DNA of 64,000 nucleotides from Pictodentalium vernedei. Taxonomy: Eukaryota > Mollusca > Scaphopoda > Dentaliida > Dentaliidae. This document shows positions 30,576 through 42,729 of this stretch, piece after piece; positions within the stretch are counted from its first letter, which is position 1; every line of letters starts with the position of its first letter. The notes beneath the pieces are model-generated. The model had not been told where the DNA came from, made no database searches, and saw only the letters and a program-made list of their open reading frames with translations. Location: NCBI GenBank assembly GCA_031216915.1, contig CM062289.1, positions 249,421,113 through 249,485,112 of the forward strand, in the 5' to 3' direction. The translations under genes were made by a program, and so were the position numbers.

Positions 30576-30705
30576 ACCCTTCACATACGCAATGACCATA
30601 ACAGCCAGGGCAATTCACAAAAATATCCATTCAAATGTTATAATTTTGTTAAAAGTTTTGGCTCCAAACTGCTGCGCATGAACGCCCATTAGAACGAGGC
30701 AATGT
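30576..30705. repeat. Half copy of the GAACGAG palindromic MITE
   Basis: Begins TTAACCCTTCACATACGCAA. It shares CAATTCACAAAAAT and CCATTCAA with the copy at 33086, and ends near CCCATTAGAACGAGG, which matches the centre of the complete copies. The mirror half is absent. Confidence 0.55.
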
Positions 30706-30952
30706 TACAAAAACGTGCAGATACTCTTTCGAAATACTCTGGAAGAATAGAATTGCACGGAAGCAAAGTGGAATCCGACCTCCTTTTTTCACTTTCATTG
30801 GGCTTTTTGTAATACCCCCTCTTTTCCTGACATTGTTCTGAAAACACAACTTTCTACTGACTAGCCAACCAACCGATAGCAGAAAACGATACGTATTTGC
30901 CATTAACCTCCTTGCACGCTGATGTCGAAATGTCAGAATTTTAAAAAAATAA

Positions 30953-31067
30953 TTTCCCCCATAAAGCAACTAGAAATTTAAACCAATTCAATCTTGTTTG
31001 ACAGAGCTCATTGAGCTCTGTCAAACAAGACTGAATTGGTTAAATTCATAGTTACATTATGGGGAAA
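30953..31067. repeat. Complete palindrome, AACCAATTC family
   Basis: The arms meet at GAGCTCATTGAGCTC. The outer ends read TTTCCCCCATAA on the left and TTATGGGGAAA on the right. Arms of about 54 bp pair with few mismatches. Related copies lie at 385-445 and 47150-47216. Confidence 0.75.
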
Positions 31068-31945
31068 AATAATCTACTTGACGTTTTGGTTTTTTGACAT
31101 CAGTGTGTGAAGGATCATACCTCCCTTCGATCTCATTTGTCTGTCATGCCCCATTCTAAGGCCCTGTGAAGCTTAGAGATTCGATTCGATTTGAATCTAA
31201 GTTCGATTTGATCTCAAGTTCGGTTCGATTCGAAAACGGCTCCCCGATTCGTTTCCTTTCGAAACACCCCACGGGAATATAGCTTGATGTCGGTCATATA
31301 CTAGTCGTCTCACAAAACATACATTTGAAATGATTATACAAAAATAATGCTGGAAATAATAATATCATCTGTACCCCTGCCACGACCCATGTTAACTCCA
31401 ATCTCACTAGTCACTATAACTGCTGAGAGCAAATTCAAAGTTCCCAAACAATGTTGACGATGAACTGTTACTAGCGGCTGTGCTGTAGCTGGTACCGATG
31501 ATTCTCGCACCCGTTCCCTTTAGTTTTTGATGAAATACAGAGTGAGCTTGTTGATGAAATTAACTCTCGGATCACATTCCCACCTGGAGCTTGGAGATCT
31601 TTCCAATGGTTTAGTTTTGCCAAAGTCCAGTGTCAAATACCACTGCAAGCAACAATTCGTTCTGGGAAAGAAATGCGAAATACACTCATGGAGTGAAACT
31701 AAGTACGGCAACTCCACTCTGATCATTTAAATGCAGGACAGATAAAGTTACCTCCGGTGGATAGTCTCCTTCAGACTGTATTCCACTTGCTGATTTTGAA
31801 CATAGTCATATAATCTAACGACGAAATTGAAATTACCATGAGTTACCAGTACAAAACAACGAAACAACTTTTCAAATTTCATCTAGCGACCTCGCCGGTA
31901 GGCAGAAATACCAAACATGATTCGATAAACACTGTGATTCACCCT
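31068..31945. other. No gene seen; short TTCGATT repeats
   Basis: Imperfect TTCGATT and TTCGATTTGA words repeat near 31168-31245. Nothing else is supported. Confidence 0.4.
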
Positions 31946-32401
31946 GCACGCTAAAAACTAAAGTGTTAAAAACTACACTTGAAGTGCAGTATTTAACACT
32001 TACTAAGTGCTGAACTAGCACTTTGTTCAAGTGTAGATATCCCAGAACTTGACAGGTGTTACAATAATACCACTTGACAAGTGTAATGTCGCGACACTTA
32101 AAAGGAAACAACGCAGATGACGCGGATCAGGCTCGAACCTTCGAGCCTGATCCGCGTCATCTGCGTTGTGTCCTTTTAATTATGTACCCACCAAGCGCAA
32201 ATCAAATTATGGACGATTCTGGAAGAACCACCAATGCTAGACACATGGGAAGTGCCATCCAATCAAGTTTCAGATGTCTGACTATTGTAAAGTCTAAGTG
32301 CTTAAAGCATTGCACTTTGAGTGTTAAAATCAAACCCTAAGAGTTAGAATGGGTTTAACAGCTTGAAAGTGTCAGTTTTAACACTTTAGTTTTTAGTGTG
32401 T
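31946..32401. mobile_element. MITE with long central palindrome
   Basis: Terminal inverted repeats contain CTAAAAACTAAAGTGTTAAA at the left and its complement at the right, pairing over about 25 bp. Inside, CACTT, AAGTG and GTGTTA words recur. A perfect 40-bp-arm palindrome sits in the middle (32098-32179). No coding capacity. Confidence 0.75.
32098..32179. repeat. Central palindrome of the MITE
   Basis: Arms 32098-32137 and 32140-32179 pair with a single difference around a 2-base loop. They include GATGACGCGGATCAGGCTCG. It would form a very stable hairpin. Confidence 0.85.
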
Positions 32402-32612
32402 GTTTGGTCAGTTAATTGGCCAATAATTACAGACTTCAGTTATCAAAAGCGATTACTGACTCCTCACTTTAGTTTCGAAGAGTTTCTAATGAAGAAGCCA
32501 CTTTTGACAGCTCGTGAATTAGCAGCTCATTTCAATGAATTTTGTAGGCTGTAACTGTCTTTTTAGAGACCAATCCAGGAAGGAATTGCGACTGTTGGGC
32601 CCAAGCCTGAGA

Positions 32613-32966
32613 CTATTTATTTATTTATTTGAGTTTGACAACACTTTCTACAGCCGGGGTCACCTCGTGACGGACAGTTTTACGGGTGAAGGAAGCCGGA
32701 GTACAAGGGGAGAACAGCGAGCAACGGCGAGCAGCTGTCAGACTTCCCAACGCACTAATACACAAACATGGTTAACGTTGGCTGAAGACATGTGCACCAT
32801 CGACGTGCAGTACGCCTTAGTATACAGTGCAACAGTGCACCCAAGTGGCCGATCTGGATTAGGTGCCTTGACCAAGGACACTGCGCAGTTAACCCTGTGG
32901 GGATCGAACCGTGGTTATCTTGGTTTGAAGTCCAATGCCGTAACCACTGCGCCACCGCGGACCGCA
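32613..32966 (-). mobile_element. SINE on the minus strand
   Basis: The tail TTTATTTATTTATTTGAG lies at 32613-32633. The body includes the complement of the shared blocks (GAAGCCGGAGTAC near 32692; CATCGACGTGCAGTACGCC near 32799). The B box complement GGATCGAACC is at 32901 and the A-box region ends CACTGCGCCACCGCGG. The head is complete. I found no convincing flanking duplication. Confidence 0.8.
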
Positions 32967-33085
32967 TTTAATACTTGGACTCATATCACACGCACAGCTG
33001 ATTAGACAAATGAACGTTTGTGGTACCCGATTCGGGCAGCTGAGAGCCCAGTGTGACCAATTTGGAATACGGTACATGTTAATTA

Positions 33086-33260
33086 ACCTTTCACCCAACG
33101 TAAGAAACCAAAACCGGCCAGCGCAGTTCACAAAAATTACCATTCAATCTTCATTATTTTTTAAATTTTTGTCGCAAAAACATAGTTTACGACTCCTCAT
33201 TGGAACGAGCTCGTTGAGCTCGTTCCAATGAGGGTTCATAAGCTATGTTTTGGACTCAAA
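33086..33260. repeat. GAACGAG palindromic MITE, asymmetric copy
   Basis: Starts TTAACCTTTCACCCAACG, like the TTAA-flanked copies at 37890 and 38763. The centre is CCTCATTGGAACGAGCTCG facing its complement at 33194-33234. The right half decays after about 33260. Confidence 0.65.
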
Positions 33261-34159
33261 AAAAGAAAGAAAAGTTATTCAAGAATTTTGTTTGCAAGTG
33301 TCGCCTGCCTTTCGTTTTTGGTAAAGGATAAAAGAAGCTGCGGACGGTCATTACTACTACATGTATCTTTTATTTATCCACGGAACAATTTCCAAGAGTT
33401 TTGAGTTGTTTTTTACTATAATCCCGACTGACTAATGTTCCAACTACACCACCAAGGCCTGCCTTTGGCAAAGGCATGCCTTGATCATGTAGCTGGAATA
33501 TATTATCGGTCACTTCCCTAATCGGTAATCTTTTGCGATGCTCCTGATTACAAATCGTTTATGTGTACAGGTCAGCTAAAGTTTCTAACTGAAGATTTCT
33601 GCGAGCCCCACATAGAAATGTATCGCGGTACAAAGTGAGATTAGCAGTAGTAGAAATTATCAAGACTGAAATTTTGTTGGAAAAATTAAGTCTCGAGATC
33701 ATAATACGACGACTCGCCGAGGTGCCCGCTCTACGGGCTAATAGCCTTCGTGTTCACCCCAATAAAATACTGCGTGGAGAATTGTTTTTTTTTTCTATTG
33801 TTTCACTGCATACTATTTTCATAATGTTGAAAGTAGAAAATAAACACCAGTTTTGAAAGGATTACTATTAATTAATATATTTCTCTACTCCATACGATTA
33901 TGTAATAACTTGAAATTAGTTTGGAACCAGCTGGTCGCATTTAATTGGTCAGGTACCTAGCCCCAAATGTTTGGTGTCAACCTTTCACCCCTCCCATGTT
34001 GTCCAGACAAGTTTCATCAAATGTAGAGCCCCTATACGGTATGCAGTATACACCTACACACGCTACAAAGAGCTTCTCGATTCAACCTCAGAACATTTAT
34101 TATTTAAAAAATATTGCTGGGCCGTCCAACCCACCCACCACACTGCTCAGCTAATCGTT
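33261..34159. other. No feature seen
   Basis: Unassigned. A dyad of GCCTTTGGCAAAGGC type lies near 33465. Confidence 0.4.
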
Positions 34160-35390
34160 GGTTAAGAATCGAGTGGGTCGTGTTAAATTATTGGGAATAT
34201 TTAGGACTCTTGATACCCACCCCAACCCCTCCAAAAAGGGGGTCCAGCGTGAGCTTATCATAACATGGAGCCTCAGTTTGACATCGAATATACCCTTCAC
34301 GCGATAGAAAGGGTGGTCACGCCAAATAGATGAGGATATTTTCTTTGGTGTTGTATGTTAAAAGTTGTATGGATGAGAATACTGTCGCTCAGCCCTGAAG
34401 GCCTATACACACGCTACAAAGTCCGTGAGCTCGCTCTCAATTGACTTTTATAAATTTTTAAGCGGAGGACCCTGGAAGCCCACCAATGAAAGGTAGGTAC
34501 CCCACTCTCTCACTCCGCCCTTCATTTGTTGATAGTCGAGTGAGTCGTGTTTAAGTACCCCCCCCCCCCCCACACACACACACACACACAAACGACCTAT
34601 TCAGTCCTCCGTCAGTTGAGAATCGAGGGTGTGGTGTTTGACTGTTGGGAATATTCTCGGGGCAGGACCCCCGAACCTCCATGAACGAGAAGCTAGCGCA
34701 CCTCCCGGACACTTTACGCAGCCCCCCTAAATTTTAGCCCAAAGTATGTTTCACATAACAGAGAACCTCAATATGGTGCATGGCCAATATACGCTACAAC
34801 ACCCACACCCCAGAAGCTCACCAACCGAAGGTAGGTACTCCATCCCGTAATCTGCAACCACTTAGCCTTTCATCTGTTGGGAGTCGATTGGGTCGTGTTC
34901 AATTACCATATCACAGCTCAGCCCTCCGTCTGTTGCGAATAGATAGATTGTGTCGTGTTTAACGGATGGGAATATTCTCTTGGGAGAGCCATAGAACCAC
35001 CATCAATAGGAGGCACATCTTCCCAAAACTTTAAGTTTACCCCCTAGATTTTAGCCCAAAGCAGGTTTCAAATAACAGTGTGCCTCAATATAGCGAAAGG
35101 CCTAAACACGCTTTTAAGCCCGCCCATTCGTTCTCCGGGTATTGATTTGTTGAGAGTAGAGTGGCTTCTGTTTAACTGGTGGGATTATTCTCAGGAAAGA
35201 CATCCGAACGCATATTAACTGGAGGGTACTACACCTTCCAGCTCAGCCTTTCGATTGTTGCGAGACAAGTGGATCGAGCTTTATTACCCCCTCCCACCTT
35301 CACTCCGCTCAGCCCCTCTTTTTGAAGATTGGAATGAGTCGAGTTTAACTGATTGGGAATATTTTCGTTGTTTTCGATTCTGAGTATTGA
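34160..35390 (+). repeat. Decayed tandem repeat marked by TGGGAATATTCTC
   Basis: The phrase TTGGGAATATT or TGGGATTATTCTC recurs at about 34191, 34647, 34967, 35189 and 35369. It is usually preceded by GTCGTGTTTAA-like words and followed by G/C-rich and CCCCACC-type sequence. Spacing is irregular (180-460). A C run and an (AC)n run lie at 34560-34592. Confidence 0.55.
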
Positions 35391-36471
35391 TTATTAAGAG
35401 TCAGGTCTCTTTGTAGAGTTTAATTGGCGCATCGTTGGGTAATGGGAGAGTGTGCAAATTGCTGAAGCGTGCATGTTGAATAGGTGAAAGTAGTGATGGT
35501 TGAAGACTTGTTTGCGGTGCGAGTTATGAGCGGATGGTAGGTAGTTCGGGAGAAGCGTGTCTTGTTGCGACTTTCAGTGTACCGTATATCACGAATATAG
35601 GAAATATTAAAATGAAACATTACACGTGAACTGACTTTGTTATTATACATAACAAAATATTATATTTCACATGACCTTCTAGTCTCCTGATTGGACGAAT
35701 GCTGCACCCCTATTTCGTGTAGTTTGCATCCACAAACTGACCAGGCACTATACCCAACCCGTTTTCTATTTTTAGCACACTACTATATCAGTTTTCTTTT
35801 CATACTGGGCGAATAAAACTAATCAGGCTAAATTTAAATATCGATTCACAGAGGCACAACATCCACAAAACGACCCGGAAAGAAATCATTGTGGAAAAAT
35901 GTATCGCTTTTCCATTGTTGAAGTCACATTTTCCGAGGCGTTCATTTTATTCCTTGAGAAGATGATCCATATCTCGTTTCGAAGAGAATGATCCATACCT
36001 GGGTACAACATTCATGAGAACGCGTCCGAGTATGAAAAATCGTTTGTTTCGCTGCTCATATTATTTCACTATTTAATTGTATGTTTTGGGCAGTAAACGA
36101 ATAAATAATGGAATTCATTTGAACCTTCGGAGGTTTGTATCCCCGTACTGACCCATTCGATAATGTATATGTGTGACAAAATGTGTGGAAATTATCAAAC
36201 TGCGTTGTCAAATTTCGAAAATTTTAGCTTTCATTCGCGAGTTGCGCGATTCTAGAATACACAGTTCTGTTTGGGGGAAATGTTTTGTTTACCCTTGCCG
36301 ACCGATTCAAAATTTGTCTTCTGCTCATATCAATAAGCCGTGTTTTGGAAAAAGAAAATGTTTTTTGAAAACTAAATGGTATTTTTTTCTTTATAACGCT
36401 GGTTTGTAGGGCTGCTACCTTGGTAATAGATTAACAAATTGAACAGATGTTTTTCTTGATGGGTGTTCGAT
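35391..36471. other. No feature seen
   Basis: Two ATGATCCATA words about 37 bases apart near 35965 and 35990 are the only local repeat. No recognisable gene. Confidence 0.4.
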
Positions 36472-36636
36472 ATAATATAAGAATTAGTGCATGTCTTGTC
36501 GTTGACTGCGCCCATATAGTGCCCAGTGACGTGGTGTAGTTCCCTCCGCTTCGCGGCGGGAACTACACCACCTCACTGGGCACTATATGGACGTAGTCAA
36601 CTCCAAGCCATGCACTATTCCTTAAATATATTATGT
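36472..36636. repeat. Long palindrome with GC-rich loop
   Basis: Arms 36472-36544 and 36558-36636 pair, near-perfectly towards the centre (GTGCCCAGTGACGTGGTGTA against its complement) and more loosely outside. The loop contains CCGCTTCGCGGC, itself a hairpin. Confidence 0.8.
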
Positions 36637-37889
36637 TATTATTAAATATTTGAATTAGAGTTACCCGCAAAGAAAAGTTGCAAACGGAAATGATGCAATC
36701 TCTGAAACTAAGCTGCCTTGAGAAAAAAATATTGATTAAAAAAAACCTTTGAAGCATTGTACTGAAATATTGAATCACTTCGGAAGCCCCTTAGTATTTT
36801 CGCAAAGATATTTTTTTCCCGTGGCACTAATGAGCTTCCGTACATACTACTGAATATTGCAGAGAAATAGAGGGGACACTTGTTGGATTTTGGCGTCTAA
36901 AAAATTCCAATTGACGATTGGTGTGTTTTTGTTGGGAATTCCCCCCTAAAAATGTGACCAGTAGGTTCCTTCCCGGCAATTTTTGTCGATTGTTTGTTGC
37001 ATGACTCCCAGTTTTCAGGACTGAAAAAGTTGTTTGGAGGGACATACTTGACATATATATTTGGATGCTCAAATTAAAATGGTGTGATCATGCTTTTTTC
37101 ACGCGAACGCTATAATGGTCGTCTCTGGGAAAATATTTAGTACCGTTGTAACATTACACAAGAACTGAGTTTGTTGAGGAAGATTTGTGGCGTATTTTTC
37201 ACCATTAAATCTGGTGCGTAAAGCGTGGATTTGTATGTTGAATGGGTGTGTTCGTTTGCTCTGTTTAGAGATTTGATGACGATGTCAATGAGCATGTTGA
37301 CAACATGAAAGTGAATGAGAACTGGGAAATGAAAGAGGTCTCCAAATCGGTGAACGTCGAAAAAATTAGAAAAACGTTAAAAAAAACCCAAACGATATTA
37401 CATTACATAAATAAGAATTTAAGCCAACAATAATGACAGCCCATAATAACAAAATACTGGTGCCAAATTTGAACGCCAGCGGATGACCACTTCTAGAGCT
37501 TATCCAGGCTATACATACATACGTACATAGCCACGACTTTGCTTTGCAGGAAAATACTCGAATGTGCCCACTTGTGCTCCTGAATAATTTAGAGGGGACG
37601 TGCGCGGCGAACGTCACTGCATATACGAAAAGTTTTTTCCCATCTAGAACTGCAAAATCATTTCGCCCCAGTTGGTTGGTCAGTTAGAACTCGCAGGAAT
37701 GTCATTATTGTTTGTTGGGTATTTTTTTTTCCAAGTTTGTCTCCATTAACATCATTGTAGACTTTTCCCGCAAACAGTTACAGTTTGCGAACTTCTAAAA
37801 TGTTCTGTTGACTTGAAAACTGCCCCTGGCAGATGATGTACGCTACATTCATGCGTATGAATATTCACCCATTTTATAAACGATGCGTG
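36637..37889. other. No feature seen
   Basis: Unassigned A/T-rich sequence. The short frames show no domain. Confidence 0.4.
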
Positions 37890-38140
37890 TTAACCATTTA
37901 CCCAACGAATCGCCCGCATCCGTCCGCGTAATATGCAAATTCAGCAGTTGAAAAAAATATTATTTTTCAAAATATTCAACAAAACCATATCATGTGACCC
38001 CTCGTTGGAACGAGCTCGTCGAGCTCGTTCCAACGAGGGGTCGCATGATATGGTTTTGTTGAAATATTTTGAAAAATTTGAAAAAAAATGATATTTAAAA
38101 TAATAAATTTTGATATCGTCTGCGTTGGGTAAAGGGTTAA
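37890..38140. mobile_element. TTAA-flanked palindromic MITE, copy 1
   Basis: TTAA lies at both ends (37890-37893 and 38137-38140). Inside are ends CCATTTACCCAACG and CGTTGGGTAAAGG. The centre is a long palindrome, CCCTCGTTGGAACGAGCTCG facing its complement, extended by ACCATATCATG and AACAAAACC arms. The TTAA duplication and CCC-type termini are what piggyBac-type elements leave; the assignment is inference. No coding capacity. Confidence 0.75.
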
Positions 38141-38762
38141 ACTACTGGCTTTTTGTGTGGAATTTTCTCTTTCAATCCTGCTGCTTCGTATGGTATCGTT
38201 CAAAACATTATTGTCTTCAGCAAAATGGATGAATGTATTCAGTATTTGCAGGGAGGTTCAGTGATAGCTCAAACCTACAGCCTTTTCATTTTTGTGGGAT
38301 TGAATTATTACTGATCCTTCTCACTAACGTGCAAGCTCTCCGGCGACCAGTCTAATTTGTACGGAATTCGACGATGTTATTACCTGAAACCAGTCTAGCA
38401 TAACAGTCCATCGCCAAGCGTTAGATTCACTCGTTTGGAATATTTCAGTTGGTCAGAAAACCTACAGTAAGTCAGCCGTGTACTGGTCACTTTTCGTGAG
38501 TGGACAATAATTCCACGGTCGCAATAATATTAGATTCCAACAATTTTTCGGATGATGGTTTTTATTTCCTGGTAAACACATGAGGGGACATCACTGCTCA
38601 GGCGTGGATTACGACCAGTTCACGGCGCCTGTAATGTACGGTTCGCTTTTCCAACCAACTGATATATTCCAGACGACTGAATCTAGAAGGAACATAAAAA
38701 TATCATTTTCTTTGAATCAACGAAGAAATGTTGCTCAAACGAGACTTTATTTAAGCGAATCT
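38141..38762. other. Spacer between two inverted MITE copies
   Basis: Unassigned sequence of about 620 bp lying between the two oppositely oriented MITE copies. No gene recognised. Confidence 0.45.
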
Positions 38763-39011
38763 TTAACCCTTTACCCAACGCAGACGATTTCAAAATTTAT
38801 TATTTTAAATATCATTTTTTAAATTTTTTCAAAAAATTTCAACAAAACCATATCATGTGACCCCTCTTTGGAACGAGCTCGACGAGCTCGTTCCAAAGAG
38901 GGGTCACATGATATGGTTTTGTTGAAATTTTTTGAAAAATAATATTTTTTCAGCTGCTGAATTTGCATATTACGCGGGCGGATGCGGGCGATTCGTTGGG
39001 TAAAGGGTTAA
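38763..39011. mobile_element. TTAA-flanked palindromic MITE, copy 2, inverted
   Basis: TTAA occurs at 38763-38766 and 39008-39011, with termini CCCTTTACCCAACG and CGTTGGGTAAAGGG. It is the same element as copy 1 in the opposite orientation: here the GCGGATGCGGGCGATTCG end is on the right, whereas in copy 1 it is on the left. The central arms read CCTCTTTGGAACGAGCTCG. Confidence 0.8.
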
Positions 39012-39126
39012 AGGCGTTTATCATTATGAATGAGAACTCACCACAGCTGTAGTTTTATGATTACACCGCGTAGTTTCACTAATTGTGTAAATATCTTGAT
39101 CTTTCCAATGAATTAAACACTTATTG

Positions 39127-39358
39127 TGGGAGCACGGTGATGGTGTGCTCAAATGCTTACTGCACGTCGATGGTGCAATTGCATTCAACCAATACTAATC
39201 CAGCTTTTGCGGAGTTAGTACGTTGGATAATCTAACAGTTGCTAGCCGCTGTTCGGTGGCTCTCTCCGGGTATGCCGAATTCCTCCAACCGTACAACTGT
39301 TCGGGAGGTGACCCTGGCTATCAAAAGTGTCGTATATCCCTATAAAATAAATAAATAG
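39127..39358 (+). mobile_element. Head-less SINE fragment
   Basis: Starts in the SINE body (GAGCACGGTGATGGTGTGC), contains TACTGCACGTCGATGG and a diverged CTCTCCGGGTATGCC block, and ends in an (AAATA)n tail. The tRNA-like head is missing. Confidence 0.75.
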
Positions 39359-39596
39359 TATTATTGATTGAAATATCTATAACTTGAGCATGAAACAATA
39401 TCTATATATCTTCCCGAGTAAAGTCAGGAGGCGGCAGAAGCTCCATAAAAGTGGAGGAGCACAAATTCACAATTCTACCATTGTTCGACCCAGTGTGAAA
39501 AAGGTTACAATCGTATATCGGTAAATGTACCATGACTCGCTATAGTCTCTCGTTTAGATGAATATGCCGCTGTGTGGTCACTGTACTGTCCGTTCC

Positions 39597-39659
39597 TTCT
39601 TCTTCAACCATCTTCCACCCCGAAGGATAGCCTTCGGGTTGGAAGATAGTTGAAGAAGA
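39597..39659. repeat. Short palindrome
   Basis: Arms of about 29 bp (CTTCTTCAACCATCTTCC against its complement) around CCGAAGGATAGCCTTCGG. Confidence 0.75.
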
Positions 39660-40261
39660 TGAAATGGACCGGAGCGACCGAAAGTGGGATTGTTTGGCTA
39701 TTGTTTGGATTTGCAAATAATGTTAGAGGAATGCCTGTATATTGACACATTTGCACGCGCCCATTTTACCTCGTCGTGTAACTGCGAAACATATCTGTGG
39801 AAAAAAGTGCAGGGGCACGTGCCCCCCTGTGCCCCCTGACTCCGAGTAAAGTGTCATCACATTGTACCAACGATCGTCTGCGCGCAAAGTCCACGAAAAG
39901 TGGGTAAACAAACTGCCTATAACAGCGTCGAATTCCGAACAGAATTAAATAGTGGCCCAAGGGCTTTACCAATGTGGTGTCTAGTGTGTCATAATTGTGG
40001 CCATCTACTGCCAATTTCTGCTTCACCCAGTATTTATGCATACCATGTTGAAAAGGTTAACATGACTAATGTCATCCATTCTCTTGTCCGAACATTTTAT
40101 CAATGAATGCCCGCGACCCACAAGAGGTATAACAGTGTTTGTTTACTGTGGTAAGCTAGTTCTAGTTTACTGGTAGAATAGGACCCACGTTACTAATGGT
40201 CCGGCAGGTAGAGGGGTGACCTTGCGGTGTCGGGAATTAATAGGTATTTTGGTTGTTTCTA
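39660..40261. other. No feature seen
   Basis: Unassigned. Short opposing frames have no recognisable domains. Confidence 0.4.
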
Positions 40262-41283
40262 GGGTAACTTTTTGCGCTGAATGCGAATCTGAATGATGCC
40301 ACTCTGTGAACCTTCGGAAACTCGAAATATTCAAGATGGTGTCCAAGGTGGCTGCCAAAAAACACTGTTTTCATAAATTCGTTTATATATCACAATGAAA
40401 CTTACACAAGTGTGTACCACCACTAGACGTTGTGTCGTCTACAAAATTCCTGACTGAATCACCAAGGTCAAGGTCACATAGAATGAGCATGCCTTTCAAC
40501 TTTTTGATGTCCGGGCCATAACCTATTATGTGGAAGAGAGATCGCAATGGAACTTACGAAACATGTATGTATACCACCACTGTGCGGTGTGTTGCAAATA
40601 AAATTCACGACCGACTCACCAACATCAAGGTCACAGATAGAGATGGATTTTTTTTGTTTCCGGGCCACAACTTTTTAATGGGAAGAAATATATAATGAAA
40701 CTTGCACAACATATGCACCACTACTAAGCGATGTGTCGCAAACAAAATTCAAGATCGATCCACGAAGTTCAAGTTACAGTAGGTGTCAACACATGGAATG
40801 AACATGCACATCAACTTATTCGTGTCCGGACCATGCCTGTTATGCGGAAGGAGAAAGCACAATGGATGGAATCAACATAGCCATCAAGCTTTTAGTGTCT
40901 GGACCATAACCTTTTAGTGGAAGGAGACATCATGATGGAATGTACACAATATATGGGATACTACTAGACAATGTGTCATATCCAAAATTCACGACTGGTC
41001 CCCAATATCAAGATCATAGATAAAGATACACGACTTTTTATTGTCTTCCACCAAACTTTCTGGTGGAAGGTGATATAACAATGAAACTTGTACAACATGT
41101 GTACCATCACTAGGTGGTGTATCGCTTACAAAATGTTCCGAACAAATATGCGACTTTGTGGCATGTAGCGAAATATTGGGACTTTCTAGCGGCCATCTTG
41201 GGCTCCGTCTTGAATAGCTGGAGTTGCTCAAGTTTTACAAAGTGGCAGCATTCAGATTCGGATTCACTGCAAAAAGTTACCCC
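40262..41283. mobile_element. Foldback element with internal tandem core
   Basis: The left arm (40262-40357) and right arm (41188-41283) are imperfect reverse complements over about 95 bp. Shared words are GGTAACTTTTTGC, GAATCTGAATG, TGCCAC, TATTCAAGA and the ATGG...CC region. Between them are about five units of a tandem repeat and no transposase. This matches the general plan of foldback transposons; it has no coding capacity of its own. Confidence 0.6.
40395..41130 (+). repeat. Tandem core, about 145-240 bp spacing, five units
   Basis: Each unit contains a version of TGTACCACCACTAG, a TGTGTCGC-like word, AAAATTCACGAC, TCAAGGTCACA and a TCCGGGCCATAACCTTTT-like word. The first word occurs near 40413, 40571, 40717, 40957 and 41100. 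Units are well diverged from each other. Confidence 0.7.
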
Positions 41284-41465
41284 GAAAAACGACCTCAAAA
41301 CTCTTTCACTTCCCAACATTGCAAGGTTAGACACAAAATTTCCATTTGGCTGCAGGACTGCAACGCCTGCGGTGGAAATCCTCTGAAGTGGGCGGCATAA
41401 GTTTCAACGAATGTTGCGGTCATTGTATGGCCATAGATGCTGAAAGTGACCACAAACACAACAAA

Positions 41466-41595
<130 letters not shown>

Positions 41596-41611
41596 TCGTT
41601 ATTAAAGTTGA

Positions 41612-41697
41612 GATGTCAGAACGAGCTCAATGATCTCGTTCCAATGAGGGGTCATAACCTACAATTTGGAAGTGAAAAAAAATATTTGAATGGTAAT
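41612..41697. repeat. Half copy of the GAACGAG palindromic MITE
   Basis: The centre GAACGAGCTCAATGATCTCG is followed by the right arm TTCCAATGAGGGGTCATAAC and TTTGAATGGTAATTTTT, shared with copies at 33194 and 43395. Confidence 0.6.
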
Positions 41698-41742
41698 TTT
41701 TAGCCCGACTGTTTACAGTTTGGATCTATAGTCAGGACTTTC

Positions 41743-41782
41743 GTCCGTCCGTCTGTCCGTCCGTCCGTCTGTCCGTCTGTTA
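41743..41782 (+). repeat. (GTCC/GTCT)n short array
   Basis: About nine GTCC or GTCT tetranucleotides. A second similar array lies at 42555-42612. Confidence 0.8.
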
Positions 41783-41889
41783 ACATTTAGAGTTTTTGTT
41801 AAGTTTGTGGTTAAAGTTTTTTAGTCTAGGTTAAAGTCTTTTTTCTTTTAAATTAATATTAATTACTATTGATTGTATCATTCTCGTTA

Positions 41890-42530
41890 TGTTTCATGTC
41901 ATTTTGGTAAAGATTTAACCCTTTTTTGTATGGCAATTTAACTTACAACTTCCAGGTGAAAGTTTTGGGTTAAAAATTTTTGTTTACAAAGTAACACCGC
42001 TAATGCTTCAAACAGTTCAGTGCAATGTCACTGTTTCTCATTTGGGACAATGGCTACTGTCTACTGAACCTTTCTGCAGTGATTTTTATTAATATTGGCA
42101 TGATTTTAACCCCTTTAAACATGTTTTCAGACTTAGTTTCTTTGTATTTGAAATTAGGCTTTGCCACATACTTTCTTACTTTAATTCTTGCTCAGTCAAT
42201 ACAACTTAATGATTGCATTTACATCAATGATTTCTTTTATCGGTTTTAGGAAATATTTATCCCTTTTTTGGCAGTCAGTTTTACTTAGTATTCCCAGCTT
42301 AAAGTTTCGGATTAAAGTTTTGCTTTTCAAGGTTGTACCTTTCATTCGTCAAACACTGTGTTACAGCGACATTGATTTCCATTTGGGCAATGTCTACTGA
42401 ACCTGTGTACAGTGGTTTCAAATAATATTGGCATTAATTTAACCCTTTTCAAAACGGTTTTCGAACTTAGTTTCTCTAAATTTGAAATTAGGCTTCTACC
42501 ACATACTTTGTTACTTTTTAGCCCCCCACA
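41890..42530 (+). repeat. Decayed tandem repeat, about 340-bp unit
   Basis: Two successive copies share CTTCCAGGTGAAAGTTTTGG-like, TTTGGGACAATGGCTACTG-like and TTTGAAATTAGGCTT words about 340 bases apart (42008-42182 against 42346-42520). A partial third copy lies at 43270-43395. Inference: an old satellite fragment. Confidence 0.6.
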
Positions 42531-42729
42531 AGGGAGGGATATAGCATAGAGCTCCGTCCGTCTGTCCGTCCATCTGTCTGTCCGTCTGTCTGTCAATCCG
42601 TCCATCCTTCTGTCCGAACTTTGTTTACGGCATAACTAACAGATTTCAATTCTTGTCAGTACATGTCTCTACAGCAGCAGTGTCTATGTCAAGTTCGATG
42701 ACCACCAGTATCAAATGAAAATTGTTGGA

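Noticed and set aside
37890-39011. Paired inverted repeats taken as a single transposon carrying a gene
   Set aside because: Each end is itself a complete TTAA-flanked palindromic MITE and the 620 bp between them has no coding frame.
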